From contig JACKOJ010000001.1 of assembly GCA_024234325.1 (NCBI GenBank), forward strand, positions 186,001 to 250,000: DNA of 64,000 bases, written 5' to 3'. The position numbers and the translations under genes were made by a program. The notes under the pieces were generated by a model. It ran no database searches. It was not told the origin of the DNA and worked only from the letters and a program-made list of their open reading frames with translations. The DNA is from Pseudomonadales bacterium. Its GTDB lineage: Bacteria > Pseudomonadota > Gammaproteobacteria > Pseudomonadales > Pseudohongiellaceae. This document shows positions 19,504 through 27,260 of this stretch, piece by piece; within the stretch, counting starts at the first letter, position 1; each line of letters opens with the position of its first letter.

Positions 19504-19854
19504 TCAGGGAAGAATCTCGCTCACCAGTTCCGGAGGGCGGCATAACCTGGCACCTTTCTCCGTGATCACAATGGGACGATTGAGCAGAACCGGATGCGCG
19601 AGAATCGCGTCCAGCAGCGCTTCGTCCCCGAGTGCAGGGTTGTCCAATGCCAGGGCCTGGTATTCGGACTCATTCGTGCGCAGCAGTTCACGCAGGGGAA
19701 GCCCGGTCGCCGCCAGATCAGCCCGCAGGCTCGCCTTGTCCAGGGGCACTTTCAAATACTCGACGATCTCCGGCTGCAACCCTGCCTCCTCGATCAGTGC
19801 CAGGGTTGCTCGGGATTTGCTGCAGCGGGGGTTGTGATAAAGACGGATGGACAA
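19504..19854 (-). CDS. arsC: ArsC-family (glutaredoxin-type) arsenate reductase-like protein
   Basis: This 116-residue protein of the ArsC/YfgD family has the catalytic HNPRCSKSR motif at the N-terminus and the C-terminal arsenate-site segment LLNRPIVITEKGARLCRPPE. Enzymes of this family reduce arsenate to arsenite with glutathione and glutaredoxin, although some relatives have other roles. I chose a TTG start at 19854 because AAGGAG lies seven bases upstream and it puts the active site at the normal position. An ATG start at 19881 would overlap the PAS-GGDEF gene. A second, thioredoxin-type ArsC lies in the nearby ars operon. Confidence 0.82.
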   Translation of the reverse strand: MSIRLYHNPRCSKSRATLALIEEAGLQPEIVEYLKVPLDKASLRADLAATGLPLRELLRTNESEYQALALDNPALGDEALLDAILAHPVLLNRPIVITEKGARLCRPPELVSEILP

Positions 19855-19877
19855 CGAAAATCTCCTTGCTGGGAATA

Positions 19878-20786
19878 TCAATCGGCGCAGACCCGGTTGC
19901 GGCCTGCCTTTTTCGCACGATAGAGCGCCTTGTCTGCGCTGTTCAACAGGATGTCGACAGTATCGAGCTCAGGACCAAACGTACTGATTCCGATCGAGAC
20001 GGTAAAATGCAATGCTTCCTCGCCGTTGTCGGTGCCAACGGCGGTGGCCGCCAGAACCTCCCGCAGCCGCTCCGCCACTTCCAGCGCTTCTTCCCTGTCG
20101 GTTTCAGGCAGCAGGAAGGCAAACTCCTCGCCACCAAGGCGACCGGCGATATCCGTATCACGCAGCGTATCCACACAGACCCTTGCCAGCTCCATCAGCA
20201 CCTTGTCGCCCTGCTTGTGGCCGTAGGTGTCATTGACGCGTTTGAAGTGGTCCACATCCAGCATCAGCAGGGACATTGGGTGCGTATAGCGGATGGCGCG
20301 GTTGAGCTCATCTTCGGCCAGCTCGATAAAATACCCCCGGTTGTTGAGGTTCGTCAGGTAGTCGATGTGCGCCTGGCGCTCCAGTTGCGCCTCCAGCTTC
20401 TTGCGCTCGGTAATATCGGTGGAAATGCCGCACATGCCCACGATGATCCCATCGGCATCACGCACGGGCGTCTTGACAGTATGGTAGTAGCGGACCTCCC
20501 CCGTGGCCTTGATGATGTTGCGCTCTTCGCGATCAATCGTCTGCCCGTAGTCCATCACCTGCCGATCGTTTTTCTGCAGATCATTGGACGCTTCCAATTC
20601 AAAAAACTCCCGGTCGTCACTCCCTACAACCTCGTGCAAAGGTCTGCCAAAAAGTTCGCAGGCCAGCTCGTTGGCGTAGGTGTATCGGCCCTGGGTATCC
20701 TTGGTAAAGATATAGGCGCCAATGCTGTTGACGACAGCCCGCAGGCTGAGCAATTCAAGATGGAAGATGTCGGCGGACTGAGTCAT
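19878..20786 (-). CDS. PAS-GGDEF diguanylate cyclase
   Basis: A soluble cyclic di-GMP synthase of 302 residues. A PAS domain (about 10-125) ends in the PAC-like stretch GMCGISTDITERKKLEAQLERQ, whose last part is a signalling helix. The GGDEF domain (about 135-300) starts DYLTNLNNRGYF and has the active variant GGEEF. The I-site RDTD precedes it by five residues, so product inhibition is likely. No membrane segment is present. It lies between arsC and arsR but has no evident functional tie to arsenic. Confidence 0.92.
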   Translation of the reverse strand: MTQSADIFHLELLSLRAVVNSIGAYIFTKDTQGRYTYANELACELFGRPLHEVVGSDDREFFELEASNDLQKNDRQVMDYGQTIDREERNIIKATGEVRYYHTVKTPVRDADGIIVGMCGISTDITERKKLEAQLERQAHIDYLTNLNNRGYFIELAEDELNRAIRYTHPMSLLMLDVDHFKRVNDTYGHKQGDKVLMELARVCVDTLRDTDIAGRLGGEEFAFLLPETDREEALEVAERLREVLAATAVGTDNGEEALHFTVSIGISTFGPELDTVDILLNSADKALYRAKKAGRNRVCAD

Positions 20787-20894
20787 GAAACAGTTCTGGG
20801 GTGAGTGCGAACGTCTTTATAGCACATTCTCTGCCCACGGCAAGGCGCCACGATACTGCCCGTATGACGGGACGAAAAATGGCGACGAGGGGGG

Positions 20895-20929
20895 TTGACC
20901 CGCCTTAATATGTCCATTAGTCTGGACAC
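20895..20929 (+). promoter_or_regulatory. arsR promoter and inverted-repeat operator
   Basis: A TTGACC -35 (20895-20900) with 17-nt spacing points to a weak TAGTCT -10 (20918-20923). The inverted repeat TGTCCA-N6-TGGACA (20911-20928) covers that -10 and ends one base before the arsR ATG. An ArsR repressor bound there would block transcription. If the promoter is right, the mRNA would begin at or very near the start codon. Confidence 0.5.
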
Positions 20930-21313
20930 ATGGAAATAAAGACCGCCATCGCCATCTTCGCCGCCCTGTCCCAGGACACCCGCCTGCGGGCCTTTCGCCT
21001 GCTGGTCGAGGCCGGGCCGACCGGCATGCCTGCCGGGGCAATCAGCGACGCACTGGGCACCCCTCACAACACCCTGTCTTTCCACCTGAATCACCTGCTG
21101 CACGCCGGCATCGTGTCTTCCCGCAAGGACGGACGCAGCGTCATTTACTCCACCAACTTCGAGGCCATGCGCGAACTGCTCGCCTTCATGGTGAAGGACT
21201 GCTGCGGCGCAGACGTCGCCAGCATCCGTGAAGACGTGGCCGCAGGTTGCTCCATCATTGAACTGGCAAACTGCTGTCCGCAGCGGAGCGCCCCGGAAAC
21301 AAGCCCCACCTGA
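20930..21313 (+). CDS. arsR: ArsR/SmtB-family arsenite-responsive repressor
   Basis: A winged-helix repressor of 127 residues heading the arsenic operon. The recognition region reads SDALGTPHNTLSFHLNHLLHAGIVSSRKDGRSVIY. It lacks the classic alpha-3 CxC site. Instead it has C-terminal Cys91-Cys92, Cys107 and Cys115-Cys116, as in the AfArsR-type group where cysteines near the C-terminus bind As(III). It is followed 22 nt later by arsI. Confidence 0.93.
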   Translation: MEIKTAIAIFAALSQDTRLRAFRLLVEAGPTGMPAGAISDALGTPHNTLSFHLNHLLHAGIVSSRKDGRSVIYSTNFEAMRELLAFMVKDCCGADVASIREDVAAGCSIIELANCCPQRSAPETSPT

Positions 21314-21335
21314 CCTCTGCTGAAGGAAGCTCATC

Positions 21336-21809
21336 ATGAAACGCATGCACATCCACGTTGGCGTCGACAATATTGAACAAAGCGTTCGTTTTTATTCCGC
21401 TCTCTTCGGCAGCGAACCCGCCAAACGCAAGGCCGACTATGCCAAGTGGATGCTGGAGGACCCGCGTGTCAACTTCGCCATCTCCACGCGGGCAAAACGC
21501 GGAGTCGATCACCTCGGCCTGCAGGTGGAAGAGGACGAGGAACTGAACGCGATGCGCGAGCGCCTGAAGGCCGCAGACCTGTCCATGTTCGACGAGGGCG
21601 AAACCGTGTGCTGCTACGCGAAATCCGACAAGTCCTGGGTCACCGACCCCAGCGGCATCGCCTGGGAGGCCTACCAGACCATGGCGGACGCCAATCTGTT
21701 CTCCGGCCACGAAGACGCCAGCGACAAGGCCTGCTGCACGCCGGAAACGAAAGGCACGCCAGGCTGCTGCGAACCCGCTCCGAAAGCCACAGGGTGCTGC
21801 AGCAAATGA
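21336..21809 (+). CDS. arsI: ArsI/CadI-type dioxygenase with Cys-rich tail
   Basis: ArsI is a Fe(II)-dependent vicinal oxygen chelate enzyme that breaks the C-As bond of trivalent organoarsenicals; CadI relatives are metal-induced. This 157-residue protein has candidate metal ligands His7 (or His5), His59 (VDHLGL) and Glu111 (AWEAY), and the substrate-binding pair Cys92-Cys93 (ETVCCY). The C-terminal 27 residues contain three further Cys-Cys pairs (133-134, 144-145, 154-155) spaced by Pro/Gly/Lys, which look metallothionein-like. The stop overlaps the next ATG (ATGA). Confidence 0.9.
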   Translation: MKRMHIHVGVDNIEQSVRFYSALFGSEPAKRKADYAKWMLEDPRVNFAISTRAKRGVDHLGLQVEEDEELNAMRERLKAADLSMFDEGETVCCYAKSDKSWVTDPSGIAWEAYQTMADANLFSGHEDASDKACCTPETKGTPGCCEPAPKATGCCSK

Positions 21810-22216
21810 AGAAGGTACTGGTGCTGTGCACCGGCAATTCCTGCCGTTCCGTGATGGCCGAGGCCCTGATCAACCAACTGGGCGCAGGCCACTATGAGGC
21901 CGTGAGTGCCGGCAGTCGCCCGGCAGGTTATGTACACCCGCAGTCGCTGGCGACGCTGAAGCGTCATGGTATTGCCACCGGCACTCCGCGCAGCAAATCC
22001 TGGGACGAGTTTGCCGAGACGCCAATCGATCTCGTCATCACTGTCTGTGATTCTGCGGCGGCTGAAACCTGTCCGCTGTTTCCCGGCCCTGCCGTCAAGA
22101 AACACTGGAGCACCCCCGATCCCGCGTCCGCAACCGGCACACCCGCCGAGATTGATGCGGCCTTCGATGAGGCCTTCCAACTGCTGAAAGCGCGAATCGA
22201 ACAGGAACTGCTGTGA
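21806..22216 (+). CDS. arsC: thioredoxin-type arsenate reductase (LMW phosphatase fold)
   Basis: A 136-residue arsenate reductase of the low-molecular-weight tyrosine phosphatase fold. The P-loop is CTGNSCR (Cys8 to Arg14). The partner redox cysteines are Cys81 and Cys89 ([14 protein letters not shown]), matching the Cys10/82/89 relay of S. aureus ArsC. The start overlaps the arsI stop (ATGA) and the stop overlaps the acr3 GTG, so the three are translationally coupled. Arsenite produced here would be passed to Acr3. Confidence 0.94.
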   Translation: MKKVLVLCTGNSCRSVMAEALINQLGAGHYEAVSAGSRPAGYVHPQSLATLKRHGIATGTPRSKSWDEFAETPIDLVITVCDSAAAETCPLFPGPAVKKHWSTPDPASATGTPAEIDAAFDEAFQLLKARIEQELL

Positions 22217-23253
22217 CAGAGTCATCGTCCCCTCTTGGCGCATTCGAGCGCTACCTGTCGTTGTGGGTTGCCCTCTGCATTGTCGCCGGCGTATTGCTCG
22301 GCAGCCTGCTTCCCGGTGCGTTTCAGGCAATCTCCGAGATACAGATTGCCAGCGTCAACCTGGTGGTGGCCGTTCTCATCTGGGTAATGATCTATCCCAT
22401 GATGGTAAACGTGGACTTTGCCTCGCTGCGGGACGTGGGTCGCAAACCGAAGGGACTGTGCATTACCCTGGTAGTGAACTGGCTGATCAAACCTTTCACC
22501 ATGGCCGCATTGGGCGTGCTCTTCTTTGAAGGGGTTTTTGCCGATCTTGTGGCCGCCGACAGCGCCCGCGAATACATCGCCGGCATGATACTTCTGGGCG
22601 TCGCCCCCTGTACCGCGATGGTGTTTGTGTGGAGCCAACTGGTACGCGGCGACGCCAATTACACCCTGGTGCAGGTGTCGGTGAACGATCTGATCATGGT
22701 GTTTGCTTTCGCGCCGATCACGGCGTTTCTACTTGGCGTCACCGACATTGTAGTGCCCTGGGCGACTCTGCTGCTCTCGGTGCTGCTGTACGTACTCATT
22801 CCGCTGACAGCCGGCTACATCACGCGCAAACGCCTCGACGCGACGGGGCACGAGGAGCGTGTCGCAGGCTTTATCGCTGCGCTCAAACCCTGGTCGGTAC
22901 TCGGCCTGCTGGCCACCGTCGTGCTGCTGTTCGGCTTCCAGGCCACCACCATTCTGAGCCAACCCCTGTTGATCGTACTGATCGCCGTGCCCCTGTTGAT
23001 TCAGAGTTATGGCATTTTCGCCATCGCCTACGCCTGGGCATGGGTGTGGCGGGTGCCCTTCAGCACAGCGGCGCCTGCCGCCCTTATCGGTACTTCCAAC
23101 TTTTTTGAACTGGCGGTTGCCGTCGCCATCAGCCTGTTCGGTCTGCACTCCGGTGCGGCGCTGGCCACGGTGGTCGGGGTGCTGGTGGAAGTGCCTGTGA
23201 TGCTCTCGCTGGTCGCCTTTGCCAACAGAACCCGCGCGCATTTCCCGGCCTGA
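22213..23253 (+). CDS. acr3: arsenite efflux permease Acr3
   Basis: Acr3 expels arsenite across the inner membrane. The 346-residue protein has about ten hydrophobic segments and the family motifs [32 protein letters not shown] (with the conserved Cys), [13 protein letters not shown] and [21 protein letters not shown] 22213 overlaps the arsC stop (GTGA). Confidence 0.95.
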   Translation: MTESSSPLGAFERYLSLWVALCIVAGVLLGSLLPGAFQAISEIQIASVNLVVAVLIWVMIYPMMVNVDFASLRDVGRKPKGLCITLVVNWLIKPFTMAALGVLFFEGVFADLVAADSAREYIAGMILLGVAPCTAMVFVWSQLVRGDANYTLVQVSVNDLIMVFAFAPITAFLLGVTDIVVPWATLLLSVLLYVLIPLTAGYITRKRLDATGHEERVAGFIAALKPWSVLGLLATVVLLFGFQATTILSQPLLIVLIAVPLLIQSYGIFAIAYAWAWVWRVPFSTAAPAALIGTSNFFELAVAVAISLFGLHSGAALATVVGVLVEVPVMLSLVAFANRTRAHFPA

Positions 23254-23325
23254 GCCCTCTTTTCTTGGCATGGCCCGCTCCCTGTGGGAGACTCCGCCCT
23301 TTATAAAAATATGGAGGCGACCTGA

Positions 23326-24333
23326 GTGAAAGCCATCGTCTACTTCCAGTACGGCCCTCCCGAAGTATTGCAACTGGCGGAGCTGCCAAAACCCGTTCCG
23401 AAAGAGAACGAGATCCTCATTCGCGTGCATGCCGCCGAAGCCACCAAAGCCGACTGCGAAATGCGCGCCTTCCGTTTCGTGGTGAACTGGATCTGGCTGC
23501 CCATGCGCCTGGCTCTGGGCATCCGGCGGCCACGCAAACCGGTTCTTGGTGGCTACTTCTCCGGAGTGGTGGAAAGCACAGGCGCACAGGTCACACGCTT
23601 CAAACCCGGCGACGCTCTCTTCGGCAGCGTTGGCATGCGCATTGGCGCCTACTGCGACTATATCTGCCTACCCGAAGAGGCCACGCTGGCGCCCAAACCT
23701 GACAATCTGAGTTTTGAGCAGGCTGCCGCCGTGCCCCTGGGGGGGCTCAACGCCCTGCACTTTCTGCGCAAGGCAAACATTCAAGCGGGCGAGCACGTGC
23801 TGATCAACGGCGCAGGAGGCAGCATTGGCACCTTCGCCGTGCAGATCGCAAAAGCCATGGGCGCTGAGGTCAGTGCCGTGGACAGCCCGGTAAAGGCCGA
23901 CATGCTGCGTACACTTGGCGTGAAGGAATTCATCGATTACACAAAGGAAGACTTCACCCGGCGCGGCAGACAATACGACGTCATCTTCAACATGGTCGCA
24001 AGCTTTCCCTACGGGAAAGCCATCGGGGCGCTCCGGCCGGGCGGTCGCTACCTGCTGGGCAATCCGCCGCTGATGTCCATGATCCGCTCCCTGTTCACGC
24101 CCCTGTTCTCCGACAAGAATGCCTATGTCGCCTTTGCAGGCGAGAAGGAAGAGGAACTGCTGACCCTCAAGCGCATGATCGAAGCCGGAGAAATTACGCC
24201 CGTGATCGATGGCGTGTTTCTGCCGGAAGAAGCCGCCGAGGCACACCGGCGTGTGGAGCAGGAGGCGCGCCTGGGAGGCGTGGTGATACAGATGAAAACG
24301 CCTGACGCCCACCCCTCCCAAACAGACTCATAA
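23326..24333 (+). CDS. MDR-family NAD(P)H-dependent quinone oxidoreductase-like protein
   Basis: A medium-chain dehydrogenase/reductase of 335 residues, of the zinc-independent quinone/enone reductase type. It has a GroES-like N-terminal half and a nucleotide-binding motif INGAGGSIGTFAVQIAKAMG (about 158-177). There is no zinc-ligand set. Translation starts at GTG 23326 after GGAGGCGACC. It follows acr3 by 72 nt in the same direction and may be read with the arsenic operon. Its role there is unknown, and detoxification of reactive carbonyls or quinones is only a guess. Confidence 0.85.
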   Translation: MKAIVYFQYGPPEVLQLAELPKPVPKENEILIRVHAAEATKADCEMRAFRFVVNWIWLPMRLALGIRRPRKPVLGGYFSGVVESTGAQVTRFKPGDALFGSVGMRIGAYCDYICLPEEATLAPKPDNLSFEQAAAVPLGGLNALHFLRKANIQAGEHVLINGAGGSIGTFAVQIAKAMGAEVSAVDSPVKADMLRTLGVKEFIDYTKEDFTRRGRQYDVIFNMVASFPYGKAIGALRPGGRYLLGNPPLMSMIRSLFTPLFSDKNAYVAFAGEKEEELLTLKRMIEAGEITPVIDGVFLPEEAAEAHRRVEQEARLGGVVIQMKTPDAHPSQTDS

Positions 24334-24341
24334 CAGTTGAG

Positions 24342-25640
24342 TCAACGCCACTGCATCCGCAGAGTTCGCAACACATGCTGCTGCATTTTTGGGGGGATAC
24401 CGAGCACCTTTGCCTTGAGCTCCCACCCCGCGAACGCCTCCAGGGTTCGCTCCAGAACACGTTTCTCCCGGTTATTGGGAAGCCCCGCATAGCGGGCCAG
24501 ATGTTTGAGGTCTGCCAGCGTAAAGTGTGTGGTTTTGCCGTTGATGCTGAGCTGATGGAAACGTGTAAAGTCGCTACCTTCTGCATGACAGAGATCATAG
24601 GCAGGAGCAATATCCCACGCTCCCTTCCGATCCATGAGGAAGGAGAAATTCTTTACATGATCATCCTGGTTGCAGCTCACCAGATTGAAAACAACGCGCC
24701 GGAATTGCTCCTCAAGGCAGGCCTTTGACAAGCCCAGTCGCCGCATGGTCATGAATAATTGCTCGTAGGAATAGGCGCCGCTTTCGTAGTAGTCAAAATG
24801 CATCAAGGCCGCAAAGGTCTGCACGAACTTCTTGCTTCCTTGATCATCCCGGTCAAAGCGACGGGTCATGAAATGATGACGCCCGTTCTCGCTGAACAGT
24901 CGACTCTCCATCATCTGAATCCCGCACTCCCTGGCCACCTGATAGTAACTGTACTCCAGCAAACCATAGCCTGCCGGGTCAGCAATGCCCCAGTCACCAT
25001 TGAAGGCCACACCGTCGAACTTGATAAGCCAGTGCTCGAAACCGTCAGGCAGATCGATTTGGCCAGAGCGAACCTGCTTTGTTGTCGGATTATAGGCAAT
25101 CACAGCTTTTGCGCGCGCACCGCCGGCAGAAGTCCCCACGCTCAGAATGTCGAGCAGCGCCTGCTCTTCCCGCCCCGCCACAAAGCGGGTATCCAGCGCC
25201 TCCCTGTCCGTGAAGGCCATGGAAGCCAACTGAACGAGTTCCCCAATTTCTACCACTTTGTCTTTGGCCACTCCCTCCGCCACCGCAGGCTCAAATTCGA
25301 GTGCTCCCATCCCCCGACGCCCTGTGTAGCACAACCGGTCTACCGCATTGAATTCGTCCGCCTGACGCCCTGTGCGAGCGAGCCAGACATCGATGAGCCG
25401 GTTGCCGTATTTATCCGGCAGACTGTCGGCAAGCAAACCCGGCAAACCATGAAACGAACGCGGATGCAGATCACGGAACTGATACACACGCCCGGCCCGC
25501 ACAGGCATCATCAGGGGAGCCGGCTCAACGCCAAACGCGATAAAGTCCGGGTCGTATTCAAAACGCGCAAAGGACTCGCCAGCATCCATGGCAACATAGC
25601 CGATGGGCGTTCCCCAAAGCCTGACGGTGGCCGTACTCAC
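24342..25640 (-). CDS. hipA: HipA-family serine/threonine kinase toxin
   Basis: This 432-residue protein has the HipA kinase fold. E. coli HipA phosphorylates glutamyl-tRNA synthetase and causes persistence. Visible elements are the N-terminal subdomain, the Gly-rich loop SVGTSAGGARAKAVIAY (the site that is autophosphorylated in HipA), the ATP lysine in LIKFD, the catalytic loop NQDDHVKNFSFL and the metal-binding DIAPAYDL. All appear intact. GTG 25640 overlaps the antitoxin stop (GTGA), the usual hipBA coupling. The target in this organism cannot be predicted from sequence alone. Confidence 0.92.
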   Translation of the reverse strand: MSTATVRLWGTPIGYVAMDAGESFARFEYDPDFIAFGVEPAPLMMPVRAGRVYQFRDLHPRSFHGLPGLLADSLPDKYGNRLIDVWLARTGRQADEFNAVDRLCYTGRRGMGALEFEPAVAEGVAKDKVVEIGELVQLASMAFTDREALDTRFVAGREEQALLDILSVGTSAGGARAKAVIAYNPTTKQVRSGQIDLPDGFEHWLIKFDGVAFNGDWGIADPAGYGLLEYSYYQVARECGIQMMESRLFSENGRHHFMTRRFDRDDQGSKKFVQTFAALMHFDYYESGAYSYEQLFMTMRRLGLSKACLEEQFRRVVFNLVSCNQDDHVKNFSFLMDRKGAWDIAPAYDLCHAEGSDFTRFHQLSINGKTTHFTLADLKHLARYAGLPNNREKRVLERTLEAFAGWELKAKVLGIPPKMQQHVLRTLRMQWR

Positions 25641-26008
25641 GAGCGCTCATCTCCCCACACAAGACCGCCAGCGGTATTCGCCTTTTTTCTGCGGCCGGCA
25701 TCAGCACGCGCCTCAGCCATGGGAGAGCGGACTTCCTCAGGCAACAGGGCCTCTATGGCAGACACCATTCCCAGGGTTTTCAGCAGCTTCAACCACGATG
25801 CCATCTGACTGTCCTGCCCGGCCTCGATTCTGCGCAGGGTTGCCACCCCCAGCCCGGCCTCTTCCGCCAGTTCGGTTTGGGAAAAACCCTGCTGCTTGCG
25901 AATGCGTGCCAGCCGGGCGCCCAGCTCTTTCAGCACTTCGGCTTCCGGGGTTAGGTCATTGACTTTCAAGATATCACCTATGATATTAAATATGGCCTTA
26001 TTGAGCAT
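25637..26008 (-). CDS. hipB: HipB-like XRE-family antitoxin/repressor
   Basis: An antitoxin with a helix-turn-helix (RLARIRKQQGFSQTELAEEAGLGVATLRRIEAGQDS) and a Lys/Arg-rich C-terminal tail. It should bind and silence HipA and repress the operon. The longest frame starts at ATG 26008 with no ribosome-binding site and would place one perfect operator inside the coding region. A TTG at 25969, with AGGTGA just upstream, is an alternative start giving about 110 residues and leaving that operator outside the gene. I think the shorter form is quite likely. Confidence 0.88.
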   Translation of the reverse strand: MLNKAIFNIIGDILKVNDLTPEAEVLKELGARLARIRKQQGFSQTELAEEAGLGVATLRRIEAGQDSQMASWLKLLKTLGMVSAIEALLPEEVRSPMAEARADAGRRKKANTAGGLVWGDERS

Positions 26009-26115
26009 AATATATCATATATGATATTTATCAATGAATACTTACAAGCCAATTTAATATATCACTTACGATCTCTTTATCGCATAAATACCAATATAAA
26101 TATCATATTTGATAT
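25971..26115. promoter_or_regulatory. array of four ATATCA-N4-TGATAT operators at hipBA
   Basis: Three perfect inverted repeats ATATCA-N4-TGATAT lie at 25971-25986, 26012-26027 and 26100-26115, and a degenerate one at 26059-26074. Start-to-start spacing is 41, 47 and 41 bp. The TATC...GATA arms resemble E. coli HipB operators in type. They fill the region between hipB and the ParD-like gene and probably bind HipB co-operatively. Confidence 0.75.
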
Positions 26116-26188
26116 CTATGCAGGCAGCTTGCACGCCGCCCAATCTGAGAATATGATTCGCATACGTTTCATATACAAAAGGCTGCGT

Positions 26189-26395
26189 ATGGGCATTGTC
26201 AAAATCAACGATGAACTGCACGAAGAAATCCGCAAGGCCAGCACGGTGATGGTGCGCTCCATCAACGCGCAAGCGGAGTACTGGATCAAAATCGGCATGC
26301 TGGCAGAAGCGAACCCAAACATTCCCTTTATCCAGATTGTCAGCGAGCAGATGAAACTGGCCGACGTCGACATACGGAAAATCGCCAGTGGCTGA
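26189..26395 (+). CDS. ParD-like family protein upstream of map
   Basis: A 68-residue protein of the ParD-like family (MGIVKINDELHEEIRKASTVMVRSINAQAEYW), with a ribbon-helix-helix-like start and a short helical tail. Such proteins are often annotated as antitoxins, but no toxin is adjacent here. Instead the gene overlaps the map start by 8 nt, a pairing I recall from other proteobacteria. I chose ATG 26189, where the family sequence begins; the frame is open further upstream. Confidence 0.78.
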   Translation: MGIVKINDELHEEIRKASTVMVRSINAQAEYWIKIGMLAEANPNIPFIQIVSEQMKLADVDIRKIASG

Positions 26396-27161
26396 GCTCA
26401 CCCTGAAAACCCCGGCAGAGCTGCAATTGATGCGAGAGGCCGGGAGACTTCTTGCATCGGTTTTTGACCATCTGGACAAGCTCATCGCTCCTGGCATCTC
26501 CACCATGGAGATCAACGACCTTGCCGAGCGCTACATCGTTGAGCAACTGCAGGCGCGCCCTGCGAGCAAGGGGCAATATGGCTACCCCTACACCCTCAAC
26601 ACCTCCGTGAACCATGTGGTATGCCATGGTGTTCCCACCACACAGCAGACGCTGAAGGCAGGCGATATTGTCAACGTGGACATCACGCTGGAAAAAGGCG
26701 GCTTTATCGCCGATTCGAGCAAGATGTACATGATCGGAGACGTATCACCGCTGGCGAGACGTCTGGTCGACAAGACCTACGAGGCCATGTGGGAAGGCAT
26801 ACGCGCAGTCAGACCGGGCGCGACACTGGGCGACATTGGCAGCGCCATTCAGCGCTATGCCGAAAGGAACGGCTACTCGGTGGTGCGGGAATACTGCGGC
26901 CATGGCATCGGCCGCGAGATGCACGAAGACCCACAGGTGCTGCACTTCGGTCAGCCCGGCAAAGGACTGGCGCTGCAGGAAGGCATGACCTTCACCATCG
27001 AACCGATGATCAACCAGGGCCGTGCCAAGGTCAAAACCAAAAAGGATGGCTGGACAGTGGTCACCGCTGACAAAAAGTTGTCGGCTCAGTGGGAACACAC
27101 GGTGGCGGTAACGGCGGAAGGGTTTGAGGTGTTGACCTTGAGAAAGGAAGAATGCACCTGA
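26388..27161 (+). CDS. map: type I methionine aminopeptidase
   Basis: This 257-residue enzyme removes the initiator methionine from new proteins in the cytoplasm. The dimetal ligands are in place: Asp in VNVDITL, Asp in FIADSSKM, His in CGHGIG, Glu in FTIEPMI and Glu in WEHT. Translation begins at GTG 26388 inside the ParD-like gene. It is probably a second copy, because the essential map is usually next to rpsB; the linkage to a ParD-like gene fits an accessory paralogue. Confidence 0.93.
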   Translation: MAELTLKTPAELQLMREAGRLLASVFDHLDKLIAPGISTMEINDLAERYIVEQLQARPASKGQYGYPYTLNTSVNHVVCHGVPTTQQTLKAGDIVNVDITLEKGGFIADSSKMYMIGDVSPLARRLVDKTYEAMWEGIRAVRPGATLGDIGSAIQRYAERNGYSVVREYCGHGIGREMHEDPQVLHFGQPGKGLALQEGMTFTIEPMINQGRAKVKTKKDGWTVVTADKKLSAQWEHTVAVTAEGFEVLTLRKEECT

Positions 27162-27200
27162 CGCTGGCAGTGCTGGATACTTTGAACGACTCCTCAAAAA

Positions 27201-27243
27201 AGAAGGAAGCGAACAGGATGCCTCCCGGTTCGCTCCTCCTTCT
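27201..27243. terminator. convergent terminator between map and the secreted-protein operon
   Basis: A long hairpin with a small bulge (AGAAGGA + AGCGAAC pairing with GTTCGCT + TCCTTCT) lies between the two convergent stops. A run of A on its left gives a T-run on the minus strand, so it should end the minus operon; it may also stop map transcripts. Confidence 0.7.
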
Positions 27244-27260
27244 CTCGACAGGCCCGATCT

